Positions 48,812 through 60,043 of a DNA stretch of 64,000 nt are shown in pieces. The position numbers were made by a program, and so were the translations under genes. The DNA comes from Jackrogersella multiformis. Lineage: Eukaryota > Ascomycota > Sordariomycetes > Xylariales > Hypoxylaceae. The stretch is from positions 186,001-250,000 of the forward strand of contig CADCXD010000008.1 in NCBI GenBank assembly GCA_902806575.1. The letters are read 5' to 3'. How positions within the stretch are numbered: position 1 is the stretch's first letter; each line of letters opens with the position of its first letter. Below the pieces are notes generated by a model. That model searched no databases. It had not been told where the DNA came from and saw nothing but the letters and a program-made list of their open reading frames with translations.

Positions 48812-49135
48812 ATGGCCGGAAATTCGAACAAGGCGGTTTATAACGGGTGAGTCGCCGCATCTTGGATAGACATTCCAGCAACCCGAAAGCATTTCTAACG
48901 AGAGTATTTCTTACATAGCGTAACCCCGCCCAAGCCAGAACATCGTTTCGTTGAAAACCCGCCAACATCTCATCCCGCCGACCAGCAGAGCCTCAGGAAC
49001 TACCGCCTTGAGACGTACAAGAATGGGCCTAACAGTGTCCCCCTTACACATGTTCTCGATTCCAGTGGCATGCAAACTACTCGCCAGGCAAATATTGTCT
49101 CTGAGCTGAACACAATCCTATTCCGTCTTGGTTAA
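48812..49135 (+). CDS. Small two-exon protein of unknown function (family copy 2)
   Basis: Two exons (48812-48846, 48919-49135) give 83 residues; the intron GTGAGT...CATAG is 72 bases. The start MAGNSNKAVYNG parallels MSSTSTANAVHYG of the gene at 43415, the phase-2 intron falls inside the same glycine codon, and the second exon shares the order Q..LR..R...K, P...P...LD, and A.I..EL..I...L. No signal peptide, no cysteine, no known domain. The shared intron position makes common descent more convincing than the modest identity alone. Function unknown; it too lies within the accessory island. Confidence 0.6.
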
Positions 49136-50012
49136 CCTATTGGGTTGGAATAGGTAATGGTTATCAGGGGTGCAACGCTCATGTATTTACGCAGCTTCTA
49201 GCACAGCTGTTGGCTTACATTGACATACTTCGACCTCAGCTTAGGTGTTATTATATCAAGGGGGCACACTTGGATCTGCTGGCACCTATGATTTTTCTGC
49301 GGCCCCGACGACTAAATTAGGTACTCATTAAGTACATACCATATGCTATTTTGTGTATTACGAGATACACCAATGCTTATCTACCCCAGATGTAATCTCC
49401 GATTTATGTCTATGATTATATGTACTTGGGTACATGCACATAATTTCTATTTTTAGCTATGAATTGTTTCGCTGCCCCGCAGTAAGATCGCGGAGAGATA
49501 AGCAAGTAATATCGAATAGATGCTGACATGCTAGTCATTTACCATTACCAAGATGAGAATGTCCTCCCCTCATAAATCCCTAATCTTTTATCCCAAAATA
49601 TCGAGTATATTTACTACATTTACTCGACCCGATGGACCGGGACCGATGGAGAAAGACAGGTAGGAATAAGGCTGCTCCCGCAAAAGTGGGACATATATCC
49701 ACTATCTGGCAAGGTACTAGGTAGTGAATAGAGCCCGGTCCCCTGGGAAAAGAACTGGAGATTTCTAGTGAGTCGGTAATATGATCAACAACCCTCTGTT
49801 AATTTCTGAAGGCCTTCACGGAAAGTACGGATGAATTCAGAAATACGAAGGAAAACGCACTGTTTTTGTGCCGAAAATAAAGCCAAGAGAGTGTATGTTG
49901 CGATCAAGAAGCTGATCGTCATAGTTAAATACAAGGTACCACGCCCCAAGTTAACTTACACCAGGTCAATAACAACTTTCCCCAAATTAAGAAGACATCA
50001 ATGATCAAACAA
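49136..50012. other. Convergent intergenic region
   Basis: No gene recognised. It holds the 3' ends of the small gene (plus) and the GH128-CAP gene (minus). Confidence 0.5.
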
Positions 50013-51622
50013 TCAGTAGGGTTTCTGGCCGACGATGTTTCCAGGGGGAGAATATCTCCCAACCATGTAGACACCACCTTTGGCATCCTTGGCGGATCCC
50101 ATGCCGAGCTTCGTAGTGGACTTCCACATGCATTGAGCTAAAGGGGGGATACAATGTCAGTACAACCTCGAACAGGACCACATTAACTTAAAGATGACTT
50201 ACTGTAATGGCCGTATGATCCAAAATTTCCTTGTCCGATCGGCTCGCCGTGGTAGTTCTTCTCTTCACCAATCCACATGTTTGCAGCCATGGTTAGAGGC
50301 GTGTCCGAACTGGATGCCCTGTGGAGAATCACTTAGGTCAGTCCATTTTCTCATATGCACTTCATGCTCGGTACCCAGGGCCACTATCTTACCATGCCAG
50401 ATTCTCGCCCTGGTTGGGGCGCTGATTGCCAGACGAGTGCTCCAATTTCCCGATCGCGACGAGATGCTTCGCGTAGTCCTCGGCGTTCTTGGCAAGCTGG
50501 TTGTCCCAAGTCAGGGGGGCAAGACCCTTTGCCTTCCGCTTGTTGTTATGGATATCCAGGGCCTTCTGTCGGTCGGGGCCCAGGGCTGCGGCTACGCTGA
50601 ACTCGGCCGCGCCGTCCGGAGGAGCTTCCGCGGCTTGGAAAACCGCATCGTTGGCCTCGTGAGACACAGGTGTCCCGGCCTTGGAGATATCACCCTCGGT
50701 GACATTCTCCGCAACAAATGCCTTCATGGAAACACCGGCTTTGCCAGGCATCTTCATGGGCTGCTGGCTAACGTACATCTTACCCAGCTCCGTGAAGTTG
50801 CCGTTGCCGTCCATGAGCTGGGCGGCCGGGCTGACAAAGTTATCGGCGACCTTGCGCTGGAAGTCGAAGAGGCCGTACTCGGCGACCCAGTCTTGGCTGT
50901 CCAGCCAGTTGCAGACCTGAACCGTGAAGCCCAGGACGGACTGGTAGTTGCGGTCGATGGATGCAAGTTCGGTAACCATCTTGGAACTTATTAGTTACGG
51001 ACAAACTTTCACCTTAGATACGTGGTATCTACTCACGACTTTAGGCTTGGGCCACTTGTTATGCATATTCTGGATATACTTGATGGCATCATTGCCATTG
51101 GTCGAGTAGTAGTGGAGGCAGAGGAAGTCGGGAGGGTCGTTCGACACAAGCGACATGAACTTTTCGATCCATTGTTGGCCATTGGCATCCTAATAGAGCG
51201 GTCAGCTTTACATCTCATGAACATATGATATTAACTCGACATACAGAGGCAACAGCAGGAGAACCGAGCTTCTTGCCCTTGTTCTTTCTCAGGGGTAGCA
51301 TCTGGTTGTACCAAATGTCCTTTGCATGCTCCGGAGTGATGCCAGCACGCTCGGGCTCGTTGAAGAAGAGGATTATGGGATACTTGGAACTCTCGATCAT
51401 GGCCCAATCGTTACCCGAGGTGCTCTGGAGAACACGGACCATAGGCCGGAATGGCACCCGGTCCTTGAGCTCAGGGGGGACCCACGAATTCCAGTTCACG
51501 AGAGAGGCGACTGGACAGTTGGGGCCGAAGGGGACTTGGTTGATCTTGTCAGGGACACCTGGGTTTCCCGAACCAGCGGAGTTGGTCCAATCCCAAAGAA
51601 TCTGGCGCTTCTTGATAACCAT
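50013..51622 (-). CDS. GH128 glycosidase-CAP (PR-1/SCP) domain fusion
   Basis: Five exons (51622-51245, 51189-51037, 50979-50393, 50318-50203, 50137-50013) give 452 residues with GT-AG introns. Residues about 5-250 form a GH128-type (Asl1-like) beta-glucanase barrel: ILWDWTNSAGS start, acid/base in FFNEPERAG (E89), FLCLHYYSTNG, and nucleophile in VMVTELASID (E181). After a Pro/Ala-rich linker, residues about 314-452 are a CAP domain: DIHNNKRKAKGLAPLTWD (H321), KLEHS, NQGENLAW (E369), GHYTQCMW (H410) and VGRYSPPGNIVGQ. GH128 enzymes cut beta-1,3-glucan; CAP proteins bind sterols and lipids or act in host interaction. Unlike nearly all members of both families it has no N-terminal signal peptide (MVIKKRQILWDW). 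The ATG at 51622 is the first in frame and a TATA-like box lies about 130 bases upstream. Confidence 0.9.
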
Positions 51623-51752
51623 TTTCGAAGTATTGATGCAAAAGTTGCTAAGTATATTATATAAGTAACAGGTTTGAAAATCTAGTTTTGATGCTTGAGT
51701 GATTTGAATCTTGCTGAGTTACAAGACACCAAAGACAGACAAAAAAGGGGCT

Positions 51753-51760
51753 CTTATATA
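51753..51760 (-). promoter_or_regulatory. Possible TATA box of the GH128-CAP gene
   Basis: TATATAAG on the minus strand, about 130 bases before the start codon, a plausible distance if the leader is about 100 bases. Confidence 0.35.
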
Positions 51761-52816
51761 CCTATATCGAAGAATTGAAATCAGAACGGCACTAGTATAG
51801 GACTAGAAAGGCACATAGGGCTAGGCTGAGGTGAGGCGGAGGTGCACCTCGTGATGACATGCATCGTATACGTCAACTAAAGGAACAGCCGATTCGCTGA
51901 CCTAACCTGGGGTTACCTTGTTGGGGTTATCTAGTTAGCTAATAAATGTGATTCAACTGATCACATCAAATTTTTCCAATACTTTGTGTATCTAATTATT
52001 TCAAGTAATTCAGGGCTGAGTTTTGAGCTAACTTATAGACTCGTTTCTTGTGCCTGCTTTTGGTAGCGAGATGAAATACCGACCTAGGTAAGTCTCCAGC
52101 CTTCGGTGAGAAATGATATTGCTGACTTAATAGCGGCGTATATCAGACCGTGAGGGTTGGCTGCCCAGTTATTTTAAGATCTTATTATTGTTGGATAATT
52201 TCATCAGGTAAGCAGATCGTAAATATTGCCAGTCAACTAACAAATATTGGAAATCTAACATAATGCTTGGCGTAGTATTAGAGGGTCGCACTTCTTCACA
52301 CCATTACCATTTTGGGGCCAACTTGATCGAACAAGACGTTCTCCCCTGGCAAAATCTGGTGCCTTGCTTCGTCATTCTCTCTAATTACCATCCAAAGGGA
52401 GCATAGCCAAGCGCAATTAGCTAGCTCTGTGAAACCTCGACAATTGCATTATATCTGCATCCTGGCTGGTATGCTACGATATATCGATTTTTTATGACAT
52501 AAGAGTCCAGTTCTCACCAACAATCCTTTGCGGCAAAGCTTTGCGCTTCGGACACCCTCGCCGCAGTGTCTATCCTCATGATCATGATAGAGGTTCTCGT
52601 GATAATTTGATTTTGAATATAGGACTTTATTTCGATGATTTGCGAGAATAGGGGGCCGGTGGCGGAGTTAGGTCGACTCAGCAGGGGGCTTTCTTCGTAA
52701 GCCTTCTCTTGGGATGAAGTTGTTGGAAGACTAAGCGTATTCTCGTGTTACATATTCTCTACTCCAAAGACGCAGCCTCGCGTAGAGGCTGAGTTGAGAA
52801 GCCATAGTCTGTGAAA

Positions 52817-52823
52817 TATAAAA
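52817..52823 (+). promoter_or_regulatory. Possible TATA box of the tandem-domain gene
   Basis: TATAAAA about 130 bases before the ATG at 52955. Confidence 0.35.
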
Positions 52824-52954
52824 TGCCCCTTATTCCCGCCCAGTTTAGCAGGATATTTCCATAGCATCAACACAAGACTTGTATATTCGGTAGACTCGAC
52901 CTACCAAGCATCATAGAACCTAGAACCAATTATAGGAGTACAATTCCAGCAAAT

Positions 52955-54349
52955 ATGCATTACCTCCAAATCCACAACAGGTCCAACCACCCCCAGACCT
53001 TCCAGTGTCATGGCTATAACCAGAACAAGGATCTGACGATCCCCGCGAATGGCCAATCCAAGATCGAAGCCCCTGACGGCACCTCGGGCGCCATCATTGC
53101 CGTCCACGACGGCAACATCGGCGAGCAATGCGAGATCACCAAGCACGGCTACATGGGGAACGACACCATCGACATCAGCAACATCTGCGGTGCCGGCGGC
53201 AACATGACCTGCCAGCAGGTCGGCGACCCCGCCGGGAAGTTCAAGGGCCTCGAGAACTTCATGCAGGCTTGCAACCAGGCCTACCACAAGCTCCCGCAGG
53301 ACAAGAAGAACCAGCTGAACGGCCACGTCTTCCTGGACGGCAAGGGCAATGTTAAGCGCATCGGTGCCCCGAAGGACTTCCAACCCCTGGAGGCGTTCGT
53401 GAGAACGTTCGCGAACGGCCGCACTTACATCGGTGTGGGAGCCTGGTAAGTCCTGTCTTGTTTAGTTCAGTACATAATTAGATCCTGGGCTATCACTAAT
53501 AACCCTCAAGGGGCCCGAGCGGCGGTAACCCTGCGGACAACGAACAAAGCAAGGCCGGCAGCGGCAGCAAGGATATCCTGATTATCTACAGCGTAAGACA
53601 TAGTTCCGTCCCAAACCACGCATTTCGCCTCATGGATAGGTACTAACAATCCGCAGGACGGCAACGCCGCCCCGGACCCATCCAAGCCGTTCACCGGGCA
53701 GTCGATCGAAGCAGCCGGCTTCTCCGTGAAGTCCATAGCCAACGGCAGCATCAAGATGGCGGCAGCAGCCGCCCCAGCAGCGCCTGGGCCGGGCATCCAG
53801 CTGACCAACAAGTCGCCGCGGAAGAACACGTACTTCTTCTACGACAACTACTGGAACGGCAACGGGGAGGCGGGCGCCAACTTCGATCACCCGCTGAAGC
53901 ACGTGGAGGTGGGGCCGAACCAGACGGTGCACGTAGCGCTGGACGTGGCCTTCAAGGGGCGGGTGCAGCGCGGCGACCAGCAGCCGGCGACGTGGGGCGA
54001 GTTCCAGGTCAAGGCGTCGAACGACGGGGGCGCGCACGGCGACGTGTCGCTGCAGCAGGGGTGCGACGGCGCCGCCACCGTCGCCTCGACCGACGGGTCC
54101 AACATCTCAAACGGCTTCGACAAGGACATCGTCAAGGGCGCGCCGGCCGCCGCCCTCGACAAGAAGCCCAGCGGTGAGGCCGCCCTCGCTAGCACCGAGG
54201 GCAATTGGAAGGGCCCCGGCAACCAGGCCGCCATCGACTGGGAGTACAAGCAGATCGGCCACGGCAAGGCGTACATCAAGGGAGGCACCGGGGTCCCGGA
54301 CGTGGCCAGCAAGAACAACTGCCTCCACTTTACCTTTTACGTGCCCTAG
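52955..54349 (+). CDS. Two-domain beta-rich protein of unknown function
   Basis: Three exons (52955-53445, 53511-53592, 53657-54349) give 421 residues. No named family comes to mind. The protein looks like two related domains: domain 1 (about 2-195) opens LQIHNRSNHPQTFQCHGYN and contains PDGTSGAIIAVHDG, DISNICGAGG and a late GRTYIGVGAWGP; domain 2 (about 230-421) opens IQLTNKSPRKNTYFFYDNYW, with FKGRVQRG, FQVKASNDGGAHGD, SLQQGCDG and GKAYIKGGTGVPD. The shared N-x-S...T...Y-x-x-N start of both suggests an old internal duplication of a beta-sandwich fold. There is no signal peptide. It is transcribed divergently from the GH128-CAP gene, which also lacks one. Exon 3 is very GC-rich. Expression level is probably high when induced, judging from the strong third-position bias. 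Confidence 0.82.
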
Positions 54350-55362
54350 ATGCTAGAAAGGATGTACTTATATATATTTATTTTCGTCTCCTTTGTAGGT
54401 ATTTTCGGTGGTAATGTGGAATTGGGCAAATGTTAGGTACCTTAGGTAGGTAGATAAACGGTATATATAGAGAGTTATGTAGGGGGTATATAGGATACAT
54501 TCTTTCAAATACAAACTATCTATTATCAGAAGCCGAATCTATGGACGAATCAATAATCTCATAGCTTTACTATCCTTCGATTTGACGATGTTCATTGTTT
54601 GGCTTCAATTAGTCATCCGCGAAAATGCGACTCGGGCCCCTGAATTTACCCCTGAATTCCCTAAGTCTTGACTCACAGGGAGTAGAGCTGTATCCTGTAG
54701 CATGCTCAACAGCGCTAGGCTCTTTCAGTGCGACTCAACGCCCACATAGATCATCCATGTCGTCTAGAAGTTGCTGTCTCAAGCACCTAATAACTTCAAA
54801 AGGGATCTGTATATATGGTAAGAAAAATTAATAATAAAAGGCCATCTAGTAACAGCAGACTAAGACCAAATATGACGGTAATATGGATATTAAAAGTACA
54901 CTTAGTATTACATTTATTCATCTATTGTATTGCGATGTTTATCTCTTGACATGAATTTCTCCATTAGAGCTCTAACACAAATACATCCTTAGAGTTCATC
55001 AATCCTTGCCTACCTATTGCAAATGAGTAGCTATGATAATTATTAAGAACGCACTGAACGCACTTTCATGCTAAAGCAAAGAATAGCCATGTACCCATGT
55101 AGTCTATCCCATCAATTGCCCCCTTTTAGAAAGAGAGACAACGTCCTCGTTGTCTTTTATGTTAGTTCACTGATACACTCGAGGTGTAAATAGTGCTTCT
55201 TCTTCTAGGTACCCAGGTCATTAACGATAGCTCGTCGCAAATATACTGCAAACCAACGCTTTATCTTCTTCCACTTTCCCTATCGAGAAAAATAACCAGT
55301 CCCAACCCTGTGACTGGGCCTGCTGGCCCATCTCGTAGTCACCCTATCACCATCCCATTTCA
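54350..55362. other. Convergent intergenic region
   Basis: No gene recognised; the start holds the 3' end of the two-domain gene. Short frames are unsupported. Confidence 0.5.
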
Positions 55363-56337
55363 TCAATGGGTCCCAGCTACTCCATTCGCCCCAGAAGCCT
55401 CCCCAGAAGATCCGCCAGATGTCGTAGCGGATAATCCAATAGCGGTTCCCACCCCCTGTGTCCCAGGTGTGTTCTGGCTTTGCCTAGGGCCACAGGCAGC
55501 GCGGCCATGTCGACGATGTTCCGTTGAGGAATCTCCCCGCTCAACCGCAATATCCCGACTCTGAACTGAGTTGTTCTGGCGAGCACGTTGTCTTCGTACT
55601 CGCCAGCACAAAACAGCAGTACATATGATAACAACACTGCCAACCATCACACTCACTATGATGTTAGTTATTTGGGTTTTATTCAACCCTGGTGATGAAA
55701 GATCCGAGGGTGTAGGCTGAACAATTTCAGCAGTTTGAATGGCTCCTGTTGGAGTCACATGTAGTGTCGACAATGCCGGGATCGTCAGTTCGCGAAGTGG
55801 TTCTTCGTGCGCGAACTTAATACTCGAGGTCGTGATCGAAGTCGAGAATATGGATTGACGAACTGGTTCTGTCGGTCTTGACTGAACAGCCACAGTCAAA
55901 GGTGGTGATTCCTTGACTATTGGCTGAATCGTCGAAGTTATATCTGGCAATGTTGCTTCCTCGACTTGTTGCTCGGTTGCTGACTGGACTGGTGAACTTT
56001 CGGGTGCTGACTTGATGGTCAGGGGTGTGGTGAATCCAGTTTGTTGGCGACTCGGCTCTTCAGCCGCCGACCCAACAGTCGACGTTTCAGTCGACAAAGT
56101 TGGTCGTTGGACTGGTTCTTCGAATTCTTCAAGAACCGGCCATTCCTTCAGCAGTGACCTAGCAGTGAAAGTTGAGGATGTAAGGGTCTGATTGCGAGGC
56201 GACATAGCGATCGAATGACTCTGCGTTTCTGCCCGATTCGTGCGAGATATCCTAGTTAAAGGCTCGCAGCTCAATGAATTGTTGCCGGTCTGGCTGTGTG
56301 AGCCTCGACGGCTTGAGGGTCTAACACATGTAATCAT
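55363..56337 (-). CDS. Ser/Thr-rich single-pass membrane protein
   Basis: An open frame of 324 codons. Residues about 45-230 are rich in Ser, Thr, Pro and Glu with repeated E-E-P and Q-P-like units, as in O-glycosylated wall-facing stalks. A single transmembrane helix follows (ITNIIVSVMVGSVVIICTAV), then a basic stop-transfer sequence (CWRVRRQRARQ) and a Gly/Ser-rich cytosolic tail. The layout resembles wall-stress sensors or mucin-like fungal membrane proteins, without a recognisable extracellular domain. The present start (MITCVRPSSRRG) gives no signal peptide, so the true 5' exon probably lies upstream; a frame at about 56500-56321 (MPNGGAHFLV...) overlaps the start and may be that exon, but I could not settle the splice. 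Confidence 0.6.
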   Translation of the reverse strand: MITCVRPSSRRGSHSQTGNNSLSCEPLTRISRTNRAETQSHSIAMSPRNQTLTSSTFTARSLLKEWPVLEEFEEPVQRPTLSTETSTVGSAAEEPSRQQTGFTTPLTIKSAPESSPVQSATEQQVEEATLPDITSTIQPIVKESPPLTVAVQSRPTEPVRQSIFSTSITTSSIKFAHEEPLRELTIPALSTLHVTPTGAIQTAEIVQPTPSDLSSPGLNKTQITNIIVSVMVGSVVIICTAVLCWRVRRQRARQNNSVQSRDIAVERGDSSTEHRRHGRAACGPRQSQNTPGTQGVGTAIGLSATTSGGSSGEASGANGVAGTH

Positions 56338-58383
56338 GTTTGCTGTGCCCTGGGGGGTGTTTTAGAACTAATGGATTGTTCTCAACGTGAATAAGTCTTG
56401 GTTTGAGTACAGATTGTCGACAGATACCAACTCCTTTCACTACCCCAAAGTATGAAGAATTAGTCGAGGTCACTAAAAAGTGCGCACCGCCATTAGGCAT
56501 GTGATGAATATTGAAAGTAAAGTAACAATCTAGACGATAAAGGATAACCAGAAAGGTGGGTAGTAGTAGTAGCAAGGAGATGGAGGAGGAGAAGAGTGAA
56601 GATGGGCTGATTGATGTTGATAATGAAGGTAGAAAATCAAGAGGGGAAGTATGCTTATATATATTATATCCACTAGCTAGGGATAATGGCACTTGATGTA
56701 TGTGCTGTGGTGATAGCGACTCATATAACTGCTCAAAGGATGACTCAAGGTATAGTAGGTGAGTGAAATAAGGGGTCGTTGCTGGGTTTAGAGCAGAGGT
56801 CGTGCTTTTAGAGCAAGGATGAGGTGTTCTTGACAAGGAATCTAGAATATAACTGAGTGAATGCCTAGGTACTTACCAATTATGGTTCTTAGTATACCTA
56901 TGTAATGATATATATGTGCCAGTCATCATTCATGTAGAGTCATCCAAGGCTAGAGAATGACTACTGAATATCCGGTCTATGTTAGCTGAATTGCTGACCG
57001 ACTTTAAAAGCCTCCTTTGAAGACTGTTGTGAGGCTAGGATAGTTCAATGGGAAGAATGAGTAAGGTTGATGAAGCAAGGTGTATCGTCGTCAAATGTCA
57101 TCAGTCGTCATCAATGAGGTAGGTATCTGACTGTGACAGCAGACGATATTGGTAGCAAGGTGTTGTGAGAAGCTGCTCAAAGATGGCCAGGGTGTGAAGG
57201 CTGTGTTGTAAAATGTGAGAATGATGGGCGGGAGAGGGCGTGTTATATAGAAATACGGCGAACCTTATCGGAATCTGTATTATGGTCAACGAATGGAAAG
57301 AACTACACTAGCTAACATGGTCAAAGTTTGCCGAGTGGAATAAACGGATGGAGATAAGGAAGGTACGGGTAGCCGAAGGAAGGCATTGCTACGTAATAGT
57401 ACTATTATCCACAGCAAGAACCACATTGGACGGCCATGATTTACAGAAGGGAAAGTACGGGAAGGTGCCGATGACTCCACTATGGCCCGTTATAGTTAAG
57501 GGAGTAGCAAGCAAAATATCCTCTCCTTCCCTAAGTAAATCAGGGCCAACTGTTCCAGCAAGCATCTCATCTGAGCACGCCACTGGCTGCTTCGAGGCGC
57601 TAGTTCGCCTTGAAGGTAGATTACCTAACTACATATTTTTATTTGTACCTAGGTAGGTAGTTAGTTACATGTAGCTAGGTTACGGTATCGTATAATATCT
57701 ACATCTACGTCATGTTGAATAAACTGATGGGGTGATATCCTATTTCCTTTGAAGCACTCACTGTAATCAGAGACCGACAACATGTCCTAAGTTAGAGTTT
57801 CGTACCATACAATCAGAAAAGACCCACAACATGAGAGTCACATATTCAATCCTAAAATCTGGAAGGCGTGAAGTATCAGGGTACAGCTTAGTCATAGTCA
57901 CTTGGTACTTTGTCTAGGTTAGAGGGGAGGCAGGTCTGGACCTTCCAAAGAACCAAAGTGGTACCCGAACCAGGACCAGAAAGTTTGTCGTGAGTTAGTT
58001 TTCAGATGGATATAAGCCAGGAGGAGCAGGCTTCTTTGACATGGCAAATGAAGGCGGTGAATTTGTGTTAGAGTCACCATTGATTCTGGTAGATACTCTT
58101 TTATCTCATCTCTTGCTCGTATTTGTTGAGGGGCTCACAGGCGGCTATCCAGGGGAAGCAATCACCAATACGTCATTTCAAACATCCATGGATAGCAGAG
58201 AGTTAGCTTCTATTAGAATAATAATGTAAATTGCCTGATGAGTTCTAGTCAGTCAAATAGCACCTAGGTACCTATTTGCCGGCAGTGACAACCAACCAGG
58301 GCTACAAGAGAGATAGGGGATTGGATTAGATCCATGGATACCCATCTACCTAACCTAGGTAGGTACGTAGCTACCTACCTACC
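56338..58383. other. Intergenic; possible upstream exon, otherwise no gene
   Basis: 56338-56500 may include the missing 5' exon of the membrane protein. Beyond that no gene is recognised. CCTAGGTA sites near 56863, 57648, 58263 and 58357; the right edge is an ACCT tract leading into the TIR element. Confidence 0.45.
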
Positions 58384-58639
58384 TACCGTAGCGGGAAAAT
58401 GGGTATTTTAAGAATCATTTTTATAAAACAATAATTCTTAATATTCGAATATTTCTACTGCTCTTAAGTACCTTGTCATATAAATTTGGTGGTAAGGTAC
58501 ATAGATGGAATTAATCACCTTTAAGAATCATTATAAAAAGTTGGAATTATTCTATAAACCTTCATTATTTTCAATATTTTTATAGAATCATTCCTTATAC
58601 TTTCCCTTCTTAAACCTTTAAAAATCGTGTATTCATTCT

Positions 58640-58800
58640 TCAATAATAAGAATTATTCTATTTTAAATAATCACTCCCGTTTTAAACAATCACTCCCTTT
58701 TTAATAAGTATTCTATTTTAAACAATCATTCTTTATTTAATAAGTAGGTATTCCATTCTAAACAATCATTCTTTCTTTAATAATAAGAGGTGACCTCTAA
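58640..58800. repeat. Degenerate tandem repeat, about 30-40-base unit
   Basis: Four imperfect copies of a unit with TATTTTAAACAATCA(C/T)TC followed by TTTAATAAG, inside the outer TIR element. Confidence 0.7.
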
Positions 58801-58974
58801 GGCTGTTTAAAACCTCGTACAACACTTATGAGGCTCCTAAGCCACTCCACCAAGCTACAGCCTCACTATTCTCACCACTTTTATTACCTACTTACTTTCA
58901 TTGCCTACCTACATTTATTACCTACTTACCCAGGTACCTAAGTACTTACCTACTTACCTACCTACCTACTTACC

Positions 58975-59684
58975 TACCACAGCGGCAATTGGTGTTTTTA
59001 AAAAACGGTAGTTTTAAGGTCAAAAACCGTTCCTATCACCTGACAACCCTTTTCATCACCTCAAAACCATACTTATTATTTAAAAAGCGTTCCTACTACC
59101 TTACAACCGTTCCCTACCTCCTTACAACCATTCCTATTACCTTACAAATATTACAAAGTAAACAAACAAACAGTCCTACGTGTCAAAAGGTATATAACTT
59201 TAGAAATCCCACCTATAAAATTCCTACACTCTTACACTCCTACACATACAACTCCTACACGTACATACATACAATACAATTAAGTCAGGTAAGTTTGATC
59301 CTATCTAAGTATATCTTACCTATTTACTCAGTCAGTCAGTCAGTCAGTCAGTCAACAACAACTTAATCGCGTCAAGTAAGTATTTCCAAGTTAATATATC
59401 AAACCGCTAATCTAATCAAATCGCGTTAGGTAAAAGGTAAGGTAAGTAAATAAGGTAGGTAAATAAGGTAGTAAATATTTTAAGTCAATAAACCTATAGT
59501 AGTTAGCTACTTTTATATAATAATATTTATTTATTTACCCTTTTTAAATTATGAAAAATTATGAATTGTAAATTATCGTTTTGAAGTCAACTATCGTCAA
59601 CATTTAACTGAACCGTTACAATAATGTCATGCGTTTTTAGAGTTCAACAACCGTTTTCAGGAACCACCCACCCCCGCTGCGGTA
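58975..59684. mobile_element. Inner terminal-inverted-repeat element nested in the outer one
   Basis: The left end TACCACAGCGGCAATTGG and the reverse complement of the right end (TACCGCAGCGGGGGTGGG) align without gaps over 52 bases with 35 identical by my count, including AAAACGGT(A/T)GTT. The terminal 12 bases match the outer element's ends, so both belong to one family. Size 710 bases, flanked by TA and by ACCTACC tracts. No coding sequence. It carries about 26-base degenerate repeats with ACAACCGTTCC at 59000-59150. Confidence 0.65.
59329..59354. repeat. CAGT microsatellite
   Basis: More than six tandem CAGT units inside the inner TIR element. Confidence 0.85.
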
Positions 59685-59774
59685 CCTAGCCTACCTACCT
59701 ACACATCAACACCAACATTTACTTACCAATACTTCTACAAAAAAACCTAGGAAATTATTTTCTCTTTCTTATTA

Positions 59775-59775
59775 C

Positions 59776-59810
<35 letters not shown>

Positions 59811-59865
59811 TACACACACACATACACACACACATACACACACACATACATATACACATACATAT
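59775..59865. repeat. CA-rich (ACACAT) microsatellite
   Basis: Alternating ACAC and ATAC units over about 90 bases, inside the outer TIR element. Confidence 0.8.
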
Positions 59866-59905
59866 ATTAACATTAGTAGACCTACACACCTGCATACCTG
59901 CAAAC

Positions 59906-60043
59906 GCGTAAACCTGTAACTAGACGCGTAAACCTGTAGACGCGTAGACCGGTAGACCGGTAGACCTGTAGACCTGTAGACGCGTAGACGCGTAGACGCG
60001 TAGACCTGTAAACGTGTAAATCTGTAGACCTGTAAACCTGTAG
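59906..60043. repeat. 8-base satellite NNGTAGAC
   Basis: About 17 tandem octamers, of the form GCGTAGAC, CGGTAGAC or CTGTAGAC, with a few GTAAAC variants. The first two bases vary while GTAGAC is kept. Confidence 0.8.

Larger units (their letters stand above)
51623..52954. other. Shared divergent promoter region
   Basis: 1.3 kb between the GH128-CAP gene (minus) and the tandem-domain gene (plus), with TATA-like boxes at both ends and no gene between. A bidirectional control region is possible. Confidence 0.5.

Noticed and set aside
56321..56836. 171-codon minus-strand frame as a separate gene
   Set aside because: Begins at TTG; only its last part may be a 5' exon of the membrane protein.
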